Positions 1-6,265 of a stretch of DNA of 34,428 nucleotides are shown one piece after another. The notes beneath the pieces were generated by a model. That model saw only the letters and a list, made by a program, of their open reading frames with translations. It had not been told where the DNA came from and did not search any database. The stretch is taken from assembly GCA_035624085.1 (NCBI GenBank), contig DASPSE010000028.1, forward strand, positions 1-34,428. Reading direction: 5' to 3'. Origin of the DNA: JAFAGX01 sp035624085. Lineage in GTDB: Bacteria; Acidobacteriota; Terriglobia; Terriglobales; Acidobacteriaceae. Numbering within the stretch: the first letter of the stretch is position 1; each line of letters opens with the position of its first letter. The position numbers and the translations under genes are program-made.

Positions 1-1
1 C

Positions 2-40
2 ACCCCGAAGAATGCGCCGGTCCCGGTGACGCCGAGCTAG
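2..40 (+). CDS. Possible 3' end of a gene entering from the left
   Basis: The first 39 bases can be read as the tail of a plus-strand gene, ending in TPKNAPVPVTPS and a TAG stop at 38-40. A Pro/Val/Thr-rich end is plausible for a secreted or envelope protein, but 12 residues cannot show a family. Another frame is also open here. The call rests mainly on the neighbouring repeat at 55-126, a type that in this window sits at gene ends. Confidence 0.25.
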   Translation, partial: TPKNAPVPVTPS

Positions 41-54
41 TAAGACCTCTGCAC

Positions 55-126
55 TTGGCAGTTAGCAGTGCGTCACTACAGATCTACCCCAGGAATGGGA
101 TCCTGAATACCAACTGCCAACTGCTA
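55..126. repeat. Heptamer repeats in inverted arrangement
   Basis: Two short period-7 blocks face each other: TTGGCAG TTAGCAG at 55-68 and CAACTGC CAACTGC at 111-124. The second is close to the reverse complement of the first (10 of 11 bases in the best match). The right block runs into the stop codon (124-126, minus strand) of the next gene. The same period of seven recurs at 5380, 14340 and 31265. Confidence 0.6.
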
Positions 127-705
127 CTTCGTCAACACCAGCGGCGCCGGTTGATCGTAAGGCTGAATGATGACCTTCAACGCTTTTCGCTGGGCGAAGG
201 CATCGGGCGTGACTGGAAAACTGACGATGATGGTTCCCCGGATCTGGCCGCCAGGATTGATCTTGGCTTCGATCTGCAGAGGATCAATCGCGTACTGCTT
301 GAGAGCGGGGAAGGCCTGGTAGTAACGATCGAAATCCACGGGGGCCGCGGCATCGTCGGAGAATGTGCCACTGGCTGTTTCAAGCTCGGCTTTGATGGTG
401 TGAATCCAGAAAGGTTTCTTGCCGTTGTTTTGGAAGGACACGTTGACGGCAACCATCACCGAGCCCTGATTGGGAATTTCGACCGAGACCATTTGGTCAA
501 TGGAACCGGCAGCCGAGGGCTGAGCCCGTTGCATGAACGCCAAAACGGCACCGACCACAATGACAATGGCGACCCCGATCAGGACGATCCGAACCGGTGG
601 CAGATTCTTCTTCGCCGTGCCGAATTCCTCGCCGATTTGAAAGTTAGTAGCTTGCTGAGAGGACGTTGGAGCAACGTTCGCCACAGGCGGAGTTTGGTCA
701 GGCAT
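124..705 (-). CDS. Membrane-anchored protein of unknown function
   Basis: This 193-residue protein has a Pro/Gln-rich cytoplasmic start (about 1-35), one transmembrane segment (about 39-58, rich in Val and Ile) and an outer domain of about 135 residues. The outer part has alternating hydrophobic strands with NVSFQNNGKKPFW and a later GTIIVSFPV strand, which suggests an immunoglobulin-like or LEA/DUF4352-like beta sandwich. No catalytic motif is visible. It stands alone, its 3' end reaching a heptamer repeat. I do not recognise a named family; a cell-envelope role is an inference from the anchor and fold pattern only. Confidence 0.75.
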   Translation of the reverse strand: MPDQTPPVANVAPTSSQQATNFQIGEEFGTAKKNLPPVRIVLIGVAIVIVVGAVLAFMQRAQPSAAGSIDQMVSVEIPNQGSVMVAVNVSFQNNGKKPFWIHTIKAELETASGTFSDDAAAPVDFDRYYQAFPALKQYAIDPLQIEAKINPGGQIRGTIIVSFPVTPDAFAQRKALKVIIQPYDQPAPLVLTK

Positions 706-815
706 AAGTTGGCCGCTGCTCGATTTTAATCATTTTTGAGTTAAAAATTCCAAGCGGGCACGAATTGGTACGTTTTGATTTGGAATCGCTCTGCGGCCTT
801 GGCAAATTCGTAACG

Positions 816-858
816 TCCTTTGCGGTGAAAAGCGTTTAACCGCGAAGATCGCAAAGGA
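816..858. repeat. Inverted repeat with short CGCAAAGGA-like units
   Basis: TCCTTTGCG (816-824) and CGCAAAGGA (850-858) are perfect 9-base inverted arms. The right arm is part of a degenerate direct array with units CGCGAAGAT, CGCAAAGGAT and CGCTAAGGG (841-868). It lies in the 307-base gap between the minus-strand membrane protein and bfr. The rest of that gap, apart from the bfr promoter region, shows nothing I can name. Confidence 0.55.
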
Positions 859-968
859 TCGCTAAGGGCGCAATGCAGTCAAGCAATCGGAATCAGGACA
901 CTACCCCCGAATTACTCGCAACTCGCCATCGCAGTGGTGTACCGTTCGCGATTGCCATTAGCGCCCTG

Positions 969-1010
969 ATAGACTTGCTTTTTCAGTCTATACTTCAGCA
1001 GCGGGAGGTG
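969..1010 (+). promoter_or_regulatory. bfr promoter region with inverted repeat and ribosome binding site
   Basis: ATAGACT (969-975) and AGTCTAT (985-991) form a perfect 7-base inverted repeat with a 9-base spacer. It overlaps a good -10 box, TATACT at 989-994, so a dimeric regulator bound here would block the promoter. No convincing -35 box is seen. A strong ribosome binding site, GGGAGGTG at 1003-1010, precedes the ATG at 1013. Which regulator binds is unknown; an iron or redox sensor would fit the gene. Confidence 0.5.
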
Positions 1011-1012
1011 AC

Positions 1013-1489
1013 ATGCGCGGAAACCCCAAAGTGATTAAGGAACTGAACGCCGCACTTGTGGCGGAGCTGACAGCAATTGTTCAATACATGGTCCAGGCGG
1101 AGATGTGCGACAACTGGGGCTATCAACGCCTGGGAGCCCTCACCAAGAAGCGCGCGATCCAGGAAATGCATCATGCCGAGGGTCTCATCGAACGGATTAT
1201 TTTTCTCGATGGGACTCCGGAGATCGAAGTGGGCATCAAGCCACAGGTCGGTGGCAACGTAACGGCGCAGCTGGAGATCGATCTGAAGGACGAACTGGAT
1301 GCCATCAAGCAGTACAATCGGTCTATAGCGGTCTGCGAAAACTCAGGCGATAACGGCTCCCGCGAGCTGTTCGAGGGCATGGTGGAAGATGAAGAGGGCC
1401 ATGTTTACTTTCTCGAAGGACAGCTGCAAGCCGTGAAAGACATGGGCATCGCCAACTACCTTGCCGAGCAAATGCAGAAGGAAAGCTAG
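1013..1489 (+). CDS. bfr: Bacterioferritin
   Basis: Bacterioferritin oxidises Fe(II) and stores it as a mineral inside a 24-subunit cytoplasmic shell. The 158-residue length is typical. All ferroxidase ligands are at the same numbers as in the E. coli protein: E18, E51, H54, E94, E127 and H130. M52, the heme ligand shared between two subunits, is also kept, so this is a heme-binding Bfr rather than a plain ferritin. The start is fixed by the GGGAGGTG site just upstream. No ferredoxin (bfd) gene is adjacent. The inverted repeat over the -10 box suggests repression by a dimeric regulator, possibly linked to iron. Confidence 0.97.
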   Translation: MRGNPKVIKELNAALVAELTAIVQYMVQAEMCDNWGYQRLGALTKKRAIQEMHHAEGLIERIIFLDGTPEIEVGIKPQVGGNVTAQLEIDLKDELDAIKQYNRSIAVCENSGDNGSRELFEGMVEDEEGHVYFLEGQLQAVKDMGIANYLAEQMQKES

Positions 1490-1499
1490 GTTGCGGCTG

Positions 1500-1581
1500 C
1501 GCCAAAAATTCGCGCTGATGTCGAAGCTGCCTCACTTTGGCGTGGATATGCGACGCGCACTGACCATGCGCAGCGCGAATT
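1500..1581. repeat. Folded palindromic element between convergent genes
   Basis: AATTCGCGCTG (1507-1517) and CAGCGCGAATT (1571-1581) are perfect 11-base inverted arms. A second pair, CGCCAAA (1500-1506) and TTTGGCG (1536-1542), overlaps the first. The right arm enters the polX stop codon (1580-1582). It fills the gap between bfr and polX, which converge, and may end transcription from both sides, although there is no T-run. Confidence 0.55.
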
Positions 1582-3322
1582 ACGCCCCATGCTTCATCGC
1601 CTTCGCGAACTTCTGCGGCGGGAGGGTGTTAAGCACATCATCCTTGGTCAGCCATGCACGGCGAGCTTGCAACACGCCGTAACGAATCTTATCAAGATGC
1701 GAAGTGTGGTGCGAGTCGGTGTTGATGACGATCTTCACTCCATACTGTTTCGCCAGACGCAGATGGCGGTCGCATAAATCCAGCCGATCCGGATAGGCGT
1801 TGAGTTCCATGGCGACTTTGCGCTGCGCCGCGGCCTTCAACACGGCATCCATGTCGAACTGATATGCGTCACGCCGGAGCAGTAATCGGCCGGTAGGATG
1901 GCCGATCAACGAGGTGTTGGGATTCTCAATTGCCTTGAGCAGGCGATCGGTGATTTCTGAGGGACTTTGGTTGAAATGCGAATGCACACTGGCGATTACC
2001 AGATCCATCTGTGCCAACACGTCATCAGACAGATCGAGCGCGCCGTCCGCCAAAATATCGACTTCGACTCCGGCAAAGATTTTGATTCCGGCAATCTTTT
2101 CGTTCGCGGCGCGGATACGCTTGATATGCTCGAGGGCGCGCTTGTCATCGAGGCCATTGGCGAAGGCCAGATTCTTCGAATGGTCCGTGATGGCCATGTA
2201 TTTGTAGCCGTGCGCCCGCGCGGCCTCGGCCATTTCTTCGATTGTGTTTCGGCCATCGGTCTCGATGGTGTGCATGTGCACATCGCCCTGCAAATCTGAT
2301 TGTGAAATCACCGTGGGCAGTTCATGTTTCTCGGCGGCGTCGATTTCTCCGCAATTTTCCCGCAGCTCCGGAGGAATGTAGTCAAGCTTCAGCTTGGAAT
2401 AGATTTCCTCTTCGGTTTGCCCCGCGACGGCTTTCTCGTTATCCACCCGGGCCAGGCTGTATTCGCTCAGCGTATATCCCATCTTCAAAGCGCGCTGCCG
2501 GAGTGCGATGTTATGAGCCTTGCTCCCGGTGAAATATTGCATGGCTGCGCCAAAGGATTCCGGCGCCAGAAAGCGCACATCCACTTGCATCCCGCCGCGC
2601 ATGCGGAAGCTGACTTTGTTTTCCCCGCGCGCGATGATTTCCATCAGTCCGGGCAGCTTGATGATGTGGTCGATCAGTTTTTCGCGCTCCTTGTCATCGC
2701 AGCACGCCCGGCCGGTTACTAAGATGTCGAGATCGCCCACAGTTTCACGGCCGCGGCGCAGAGAACCAGCAGGAGTGACCTTTTCAACCCCAGGATAGCC
2801 GCGTAGATGATCGACAATTTTTTCTGCCTGCGCTTCGGCGGTGTCGAGCAGGAAACGTCCGGCGATGCGCCGGTAGTCTTCAATCGCCTTCAGTAGTTTC
2901 GTTTCCTGCTTCTCGCCCATGCGAGGAAGAATCCGAATCTTCTGCTCGCGTGCGAGCTTCTCGACACCCTCAACATCGCAAACCTGATAGGCGCTCCAGA
3001 TCAGGGCAATGGTCTTTGGTCCCAGTCCCTGAATCTTCAGCAGGTCCAGCATCGCGGGTTTATATTTCTTCAGCAACTCGGCATGAACAGAAAGCCGCCC
3101 GTCCTTGAATATTTCCTGCAAGTTCTGCAGCATTCCTTTGCCGATGCCGGGAATTTCGAGCAACCTCTTGGGCTCGCTGATCAGCTCCGAGATTTGTTGC
3201 GGCAGCGCCTCGATGGACTGGGCGGCATTGCGGTAGGAACGGATGCGAAACGAGTCCTGCCCGTCGATCTCGAGCAGATCGGCGGTCTCAAACAGAATGC
3301 CGGCAATCGCCTTGTTGTCCAT
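1580..3322 (-). CDS. polX: PolX-type DNA polymerase with PHP domain
   Basis: This 580-residue protein joins an N-terminal family X DNA polymerase to a C-terminal PHP phosphoesterase, the standard bacterial PolX layout, used in gap-filling base excision repair. The N-terminal helix-hairpin-helix region (about 50-110) has PGIGKGM and QGLGPKT. The nucleotidyltransferase site is GSLRRGRETVGDLDI, with metal ligands D197, D199 and D248. The PHP domain (about 345-565) keeps its metal ligands: H349, H351, D380, H381, E420, H447, H449, H475, D536 and H538. In the family this domain carries Mn-dependent 3'-5' exonuclease activity. It follows the cold shock gene on the same strand after about 120 bases and is probably transcribed separately. 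Confidence 0.96.
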   Translation of the reverse strand: MDNKAIAGILFETADLLEIDGQDSFRIRSYRNAAQSIEALPQQISELISEPKRLLEIPGIGKGMLQNLQEIFKDGRLSVHAELLKKYKPAMLDLLKIQGLGPKTIALIWSAYQVCDVEGVEKLAREQKIRILPRMGEKQETKLLKAIEDYRRIAGRFLLDTAEAQAEKIVDHLRGYPGVEKVTPAGSLRRGRETVGDLDILVTGRACCDDKEREKLIDHIIKLPGLMEIIARGENKVSFRMRGGMQVDVRFLAPESFGAAMQYFTGSKAHNIALRQRALKMGYTLSEYSLARVDNEKAVAGQTEEEIYSKLKLDYIPPELRENCGEIDAAEKHELPTVISQSDLQGDVHMHTIETDGRNTIEEMAEAARAHGYKYMAITDHSKNLAFANGLDDKRALEHIKRIRAANEKIAGIKIFAGVEVDILADGALDLSDDVLAQMDLVIASVHSHFNQSPSEITDRLLKAIENPNTSLIGHPTGRLLLRRDAYQFDMDAVLKAAAQRKVAMELNAYPDRLDLCDRHLRLAKQYGVKIVINTDSHHTSHLDKIRYGVLQARRAWLTKDDVLNTLPPQKFAKAMKHGA

Positions 3323-3446
3323 GTGTATTTAAGATTAAACAAGATTTGAGCAGAGAGGAAGGTAGTGGCCTGGCAGGGAAAAGCCAGTTCGGCGGCACGT
3401 GCTCTGTATGAGTACGGAACAGCCTGCGAGGGGGCGCTGGTGCTAC

Positions 3447-3656
3447 TTAAGAAGCTTTGGTGACGTTCGCCGCTTGCGGACCCTTGGGCCCTTGGGTGAT
3501 CTCAAATTCCACCGGATCGCCCTCCTGCAGGCTTTTGTATCCTTCGGTGGTTATCGCGCTGTAGTGCACAAAAACATCGGGCCCACCTTCACGCCCAATA
3601 AAGCCATAGCCCTTGGCATTGTTGAACCACTTCACGGTACCTTTCAAACGTTCCAC
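3447..3656 (-). CDS. Cold shock domain protein (CspA family)
   Basis: A 69-residue single OB-fold protein that binds single-stranded RNA and DNA and melts RNA structure. Both RNA-binding motifs are present: KGYGFI (RNP1, 15-20) and VFVHY (RNP2, 28-32). The opening GTVKWFNNAKG is typical. The start codon is GTG at 3656, chosen because GAGGGGG lies at 3661-3667 upstream and the protein begins at the expected point. The 5' leader can form competing hairpins that include this ribosome binding site (see 3661-3700), which suggests control at translation, perhaps by temperature. It could act at any growth temperature, since many Csp proteins are not cold-induced. Confidence 0.96.
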   Translation of the reverse strand: MERLKGTVKWFNNAKGYGFIGREGGPDVFVHYSAITTEGYKSLQEGDPVEFEITQGPKGPQAANVTKAS

Positions 3657-3660
3657 TTAC

Positions 3661-3700
3661 GCCCCCTCGGCACGCACCTTGCTGGTCCGAGGTCGTGCCT
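3661..3700 (-). promoter_or_regulatory. Cold shock gene leader with two competing stems
   Basis: In the mRNA (minus strand) the order is GGCACG (3699-3694), CCTCGG (3692-3687), CGTGCC (3674-3669), CCGAGG (3670-3665). The first can pair with the third and the second with the fourth, but the third and fourth share two bases and the stems interleave, so both cannot form fully at once. The fourth arm overlaps the GAGGGGG ribosome binding site. One fold would free the site and the other would hide it. Confidence 0.45.
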
Positions 3701-3786
3701 ATGCCTTTGATGCCATTCTGCGGCTAAGCAAAAGGGGTGTCAAGAGATGATGTCACAGAAAAGCCTCTATTTTTGGGATTAATCGG

Positions 3787-4335
3787 TCACTGTCGTTGAC
3801 TAAGCCATAGCAATCCCGCAATGGTTTTGGCATCTTTAATAACGCCCTTCATGACCCATTGCAGAGCTCGGCTGAGAGGCAGGAATTTAAGATCGATAAC
3901 CTCGTCCTCCTCTGGCTGCGCAACACCTGCCCGCAAATCCTGCGCCAGGTAAATGGCCATGGTTTCCGCGACGAAGCCCGGGCTCGCATAGAACGTCAGA
4001 ATGCGCTTCCAGCGCTTAGCGGAGTACCCGGTTTCCTCCAGAAGCTCACGCTTTGCCGCAGCCAGCTCGCTTTCACCCTGGTCGATGCGGCCGGCGCATA
4101 GCTCCCACAGGTATTGTTGAGCCGCATGGCGATACTGCCGCAGCAGCAGAACGCATGGCTCGGGACGCGCGTTATCAACGGCCATAACCACGACTGAGCC
4201 GGTGTGCCGCACGATGTCGCGGCGGACTTGCATGCCCGAAGGCTCGAGCACCTGATCAGTAGTTACCCAAAAGACCGGGCCGCGGTACACCATGCGTGAG
4301 GAGAGCACTTTTGCCTTTGCCGGTATTTTTGACAT
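3787..4335 (-). CDS. Nudix hydrolase, ADP-ribose pyrophosphatase type
   Basis: This 182-residue protein has a complete Nudix box at 82-103: G82, E88, R96, E97, E100, E101 and G103 in the standard spacing. E97, E100 and E101 bind the catalytic magnesium. Overall form (an N-terminal beta domain, then QYRHAAQQYLWELCAG before the box) matches the ADP-ribose pyrophosphatase (NudF) group, which splits ADP-ribose to AMP and ribose-5-phosphate. The exact substrate cannot be read from sequence. The start is the ATG at 4335; a TTG three codons upstream is less likely. No ribosome binding site is seen, and TATATT at 4348-4343 is placed so that the message could begin at the ATG, that is, be leaderless. 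Confidence 0.92.
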   Translation of the reverse strand: MSKIPAKAKVLSSRMVYRGPVFWVTTDQVLEPSGMQVRRDIVRHTGSVVVMAVDNARPEPCVLLLRQYRHAAQQYLWELCAGRIDQGESELAAAKRELLEETGYSAKRWKRILTFYASPGFVAETMAIYLAQDLRAGVAQPEEDEVIDLKFLPLSRALQWVMKGVIKDAKTIAGLLWLSQRQ

Positions 4336-4378
4336 GAGAATCAATATACGGGAACCGATGGCATCCCTCTAGGGACCA

Positions 4379-4476
4379 TTGTCATCCTGGAGCGAGCGTT
4401 TTTGCGCAGCGAAGGATCTGGGCGAGCCGCGCGAACTGCCGCGTTCTTTGCGGCAGATAACGCGTGTCTGGCTCGC
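4379..4476. repeat. Palindromic intergenic repeat (GTCATCCTGAG family), copy 1
   Basis: The element begins TTGTCATCCTGGAGCG at 4379 and contains GCAGCGAAGGATC. It has nested inverted arms: GCGAGCC (4422-4428) with GGCTCGC (4470-4476), and CTGCCGC (4436-4442) with GCGGCAG (4450-4456). It fills the divergent gap between the Nudix gene and the DUF2520 gene. Related copies are at 10109, 18842 and 25415. Confidence 0.6.
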
Positions 4477-4530
4477 ATCCTTATTGGAACGTACCACACC
4501 AAGTTTTGCTCATCCTCGAAGTCCCCTGAT

Positions 4531-5388
4531 ATGCTGCCCGCGATGGCAACCAAGCCGCGTATCGCGATCGTGGGTCCGGGAAGACTCGGTAGCGCACTGG
4601 CAGTGGAGCTAAGCCGAGCGGGATATCGAATTGCCGAGATCGTTTCTCACAGGCGGTCTGGAAGGAAGAGCCGCCAGTTGGCGCGCAGGCTGCGAGCGCA
4701 GGCTTCGTTCCATAACAATGCTGCACTTGACGCGGATTTAATCTGGTTCTGCGTTCCCGACCGGGAGATCGCCGCAGCGGCTCGCGCTTTAGCGTCGAAG
4801 GTTGAATGGAACGGGAAAATTGCTTTTCACTCCAGTGGTGCGCTGCCCAGCAGGGAGCTTGAGGCGCTCCGGCGGCGTGGCGCCAGCGTGGCGTCAGTGC
4901 ATCCCATGATGACTTTTGTACGGGGCACCATTCCGTCGCTGAAAGGCGTTCCGTTTGCGCTTGAAGGGGATGCAAGCGCGCTGCGAGTCGCGCGGAGAAT
5001 CGCGCGTGACCTGGGTGGAGAGTCGTTCAAAATTCGCGCCAAGGACAAAGTGGCCTACCACGCGTGGGGAGCTTTTGCCTCTCCGTTGCTGGTGGCTCTT
5101 CTGGTGAGTGCCGAGCAAGTGGCGCTCGCAGCAGGTCTATCTGTTGGTGATGCGCGCAAGAAGATGCTGCCGATTCTTAGACAAACCATAGAAAACTACG
5201 GCCGACTTGGACCGGCCGGCGCATTCAGCGGACCGCTGGTGCGCGGAGACGCAGAAATTGTGCGCAGGCATCTCCGGGTTCTGCGAAGAATCCCAGCGGT
5301 GAAGGACGTGTATGTGGCACTGGCACGAACTGCGGTGAAGCATTTGCCGGTCCAGCAGAGGAAGAGGCTTCAGGACACGCTAAACTAG
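4531..5388 (+). CDS. Rossmann-fold DUF2520 protein (F420/NADP oxidoreductase-like)
   Basis: The protein (285 residues) opens with a nucleotide-binding Rossmann motif, IAIVGPGRLGSAL, then a substrate-domain region with HPMMTFVRG and a helical C-terminal domain containing AYHAWGAFASPL. This two-domain form matches the DUF2520 family, related to pyrroline-5-carboxylate reductase and F420-dependent NADP reductases. The true substrate is not known. An open frame extends upstream to a TTG at 4402, but that stretch is encoded by the palindromic repeat, so a start at 4531 or 4543 (ATG) is preferred. It converges on ymdB, the two stop codons lying in a heptamer array. Confidence 0.88.
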   Translation: MLPAMATKPRIAIVGPGRLGSALAVELSRAGYRIAEIVSHRRSGRKSRQLARRLRAQASFHNNAALDADLIWFCVPDREIAAAARALASKVEWNGKIAFHSSGALPSRELEALRRRGASVASVHPMMTFVRGTIPSLKGVPFALEGDASALRVARRIARDLGGESFKIRAKDKVAYHAWGAFASPLLVALLVSAEQVALAAGLSVGDARKKMLPILRQTIENYGRLGPAGAFSGPLVRGDAEIVRRHLRVLRRIPAVKDVYVALARTAVKHLPVQQRKRLQDTLN

Positions 5389-5407
5389 AAACTGGAGACT
5401 ACAAACT
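5380..5407. repeat. Four heptamer units spanning two stop codons
   Basis: The units CTAAACT, AGAAACT, GGAGACT and ACAAACT are joined head to tail with period 7. The array carries the TAG stop of the plus-strand DUF2520 gene (5386-5388) and the TAG stop of minus-strand ymdB (5399-5401). It is one of four period-7 arrays in the window. Confidence 0.65.
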
Positions 5408-6199
5408 GATCATCACACGCTTGATCTCTCTCGCCCTTCCGGTGGTTTCATCACAATCGACCACAATCGCGCACAGGCGCACGTCTCCGGAAGCTGGTTC
5501 AAATCGAGAGGGCATATTAGTAAGAAATCGGTCGAGAATCAGCTCTTTCCTAACACCAATCACACTCTCGTAGGGTCCGGTCATGCCAACGTCGGTGATA
5601 TATGCGGTGCCGCCCGGCAACACTCGCTCATCGGCGGTTGGAACATGGGTGTGCGTCCCCACCATAGCTGTGACTCGCCCATCGAGGTACCAGCCCATCG
5701 ATATCTTCTCTGACGTCGCCTCCGCGTGCATGTCGACCACCACGACTTTAGCCTTGATGTCTTTCAGAAGTTGGTCAGCGATGCGGAACGGGTCATCGTT
5801 CGCCGCCATGAAGACACGACCCTGCAGATTCACCACCGCATACGGGACATCCTTCTTCTTGCCTTGATACATGCCCCAGCCTGGCATCCCCGGCGGATAA
5901 TTCGCTGGGCGCAAGAGCCGCCGGGCTGGGCTGTGCGGATTCCCGTCCGCGGCATGAAAGTACTCAATAATCTCGCGCTTGTCCCAGATGTGATTGCCGC
6001 TGGTGAGAACGTCGATTCCGAGGTCAAAAAGTTCTTCAGTCAGCGACGGTGTGATGCCGAATCCCGCAGCGGCATTCTCGCCGTTGGCAATCACAAGATC
6101 GACGGAGTGATCGTTGACCACTCCCGGCAGGCGCTCCTTGACGATGGCTCGTCCAGGCCGTCCAAAAATATCGCCGATGAATAGAATTCGCATGCCCAT
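5399..6199 (-). CDS. ymdB: YmdB-family metallophosphoesterase
   Basis: This 266-residue protein belongs to the YmdB/TIGR00282 family of calcineurin-like phosphodiesterases, active on 2',3'- or 3',5'-cyclic nucleotides and needed for biofilm choices in Bacillus. Counting from the second methionine (6193), the metal ligands fall at D8, E39, N40, N67, H68, H156, H181 and H183, in motifs FIGDIFGRPGR, NGENAAAGFG, TSGNHIWD and GTHTHVPTAD. The first seven positions track those of the Bacillus protein closely, which makes 6193 a good alternative start. A GC hairpin lies directly upstream (6201-6221). It follows the lipoprotein gene on the same strand. Which nucleotide it acts on is not known. Confidence 0.95.
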   Translation of the reverse strand: MGMRILFIGDIFGRPGRAIVKERLPGVVNDHSVDLVIANGENAAAGFGITPSLTEELFDLGIDVLTSGNHIWDKREIIEYFHAADGNPHSPARRLLRPANYPPGMPGWGMYQGKKKDVPYAVVNLQGRVFMAANDDPFRIADQLLKDIKAKVVVVDMHAEATSEKISMGWYLDGRVTAMVGTHTHVPTADERVLPGGTAYITDVGMTGPYESVIGVRKELILDRFLTNMPSRFEPASGDVRLCAIVVDCDETTGRAREIKRVMISL

Positions 6200-6200
6200 A

Positions 6201-6221
6201 GCGCCGGCGTCTCACCGGCGC
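6201..6221 (-). other. GC-rich hairpin between lipoprotein gene and ymdB
   Basis: GCGCCGG (6201-6207) and CCGGCGC (6215-6221) make a perfect 7-base stem with a 7-base loop. It lies 44 bases after the lipoprotein stop and two bases before the ymdB start, with no T-run. It could stabilise the 3' end of the upstream message or limit ymdB translation. Confidence 0.5.
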
Positions 6222-6265
6222 AAGCTTTGATGGTAGCACGCAGGATTTGGTCCCGCTCCACGCGT

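Noticed and set aside
4402..4530. N-terminal extension of the DUF2520 protein from a TTG
   Set aside because: The stretch is encoded by the palindromic repeat and the Rossmann fold begins only after the ATG codons at 4531 and 4543.
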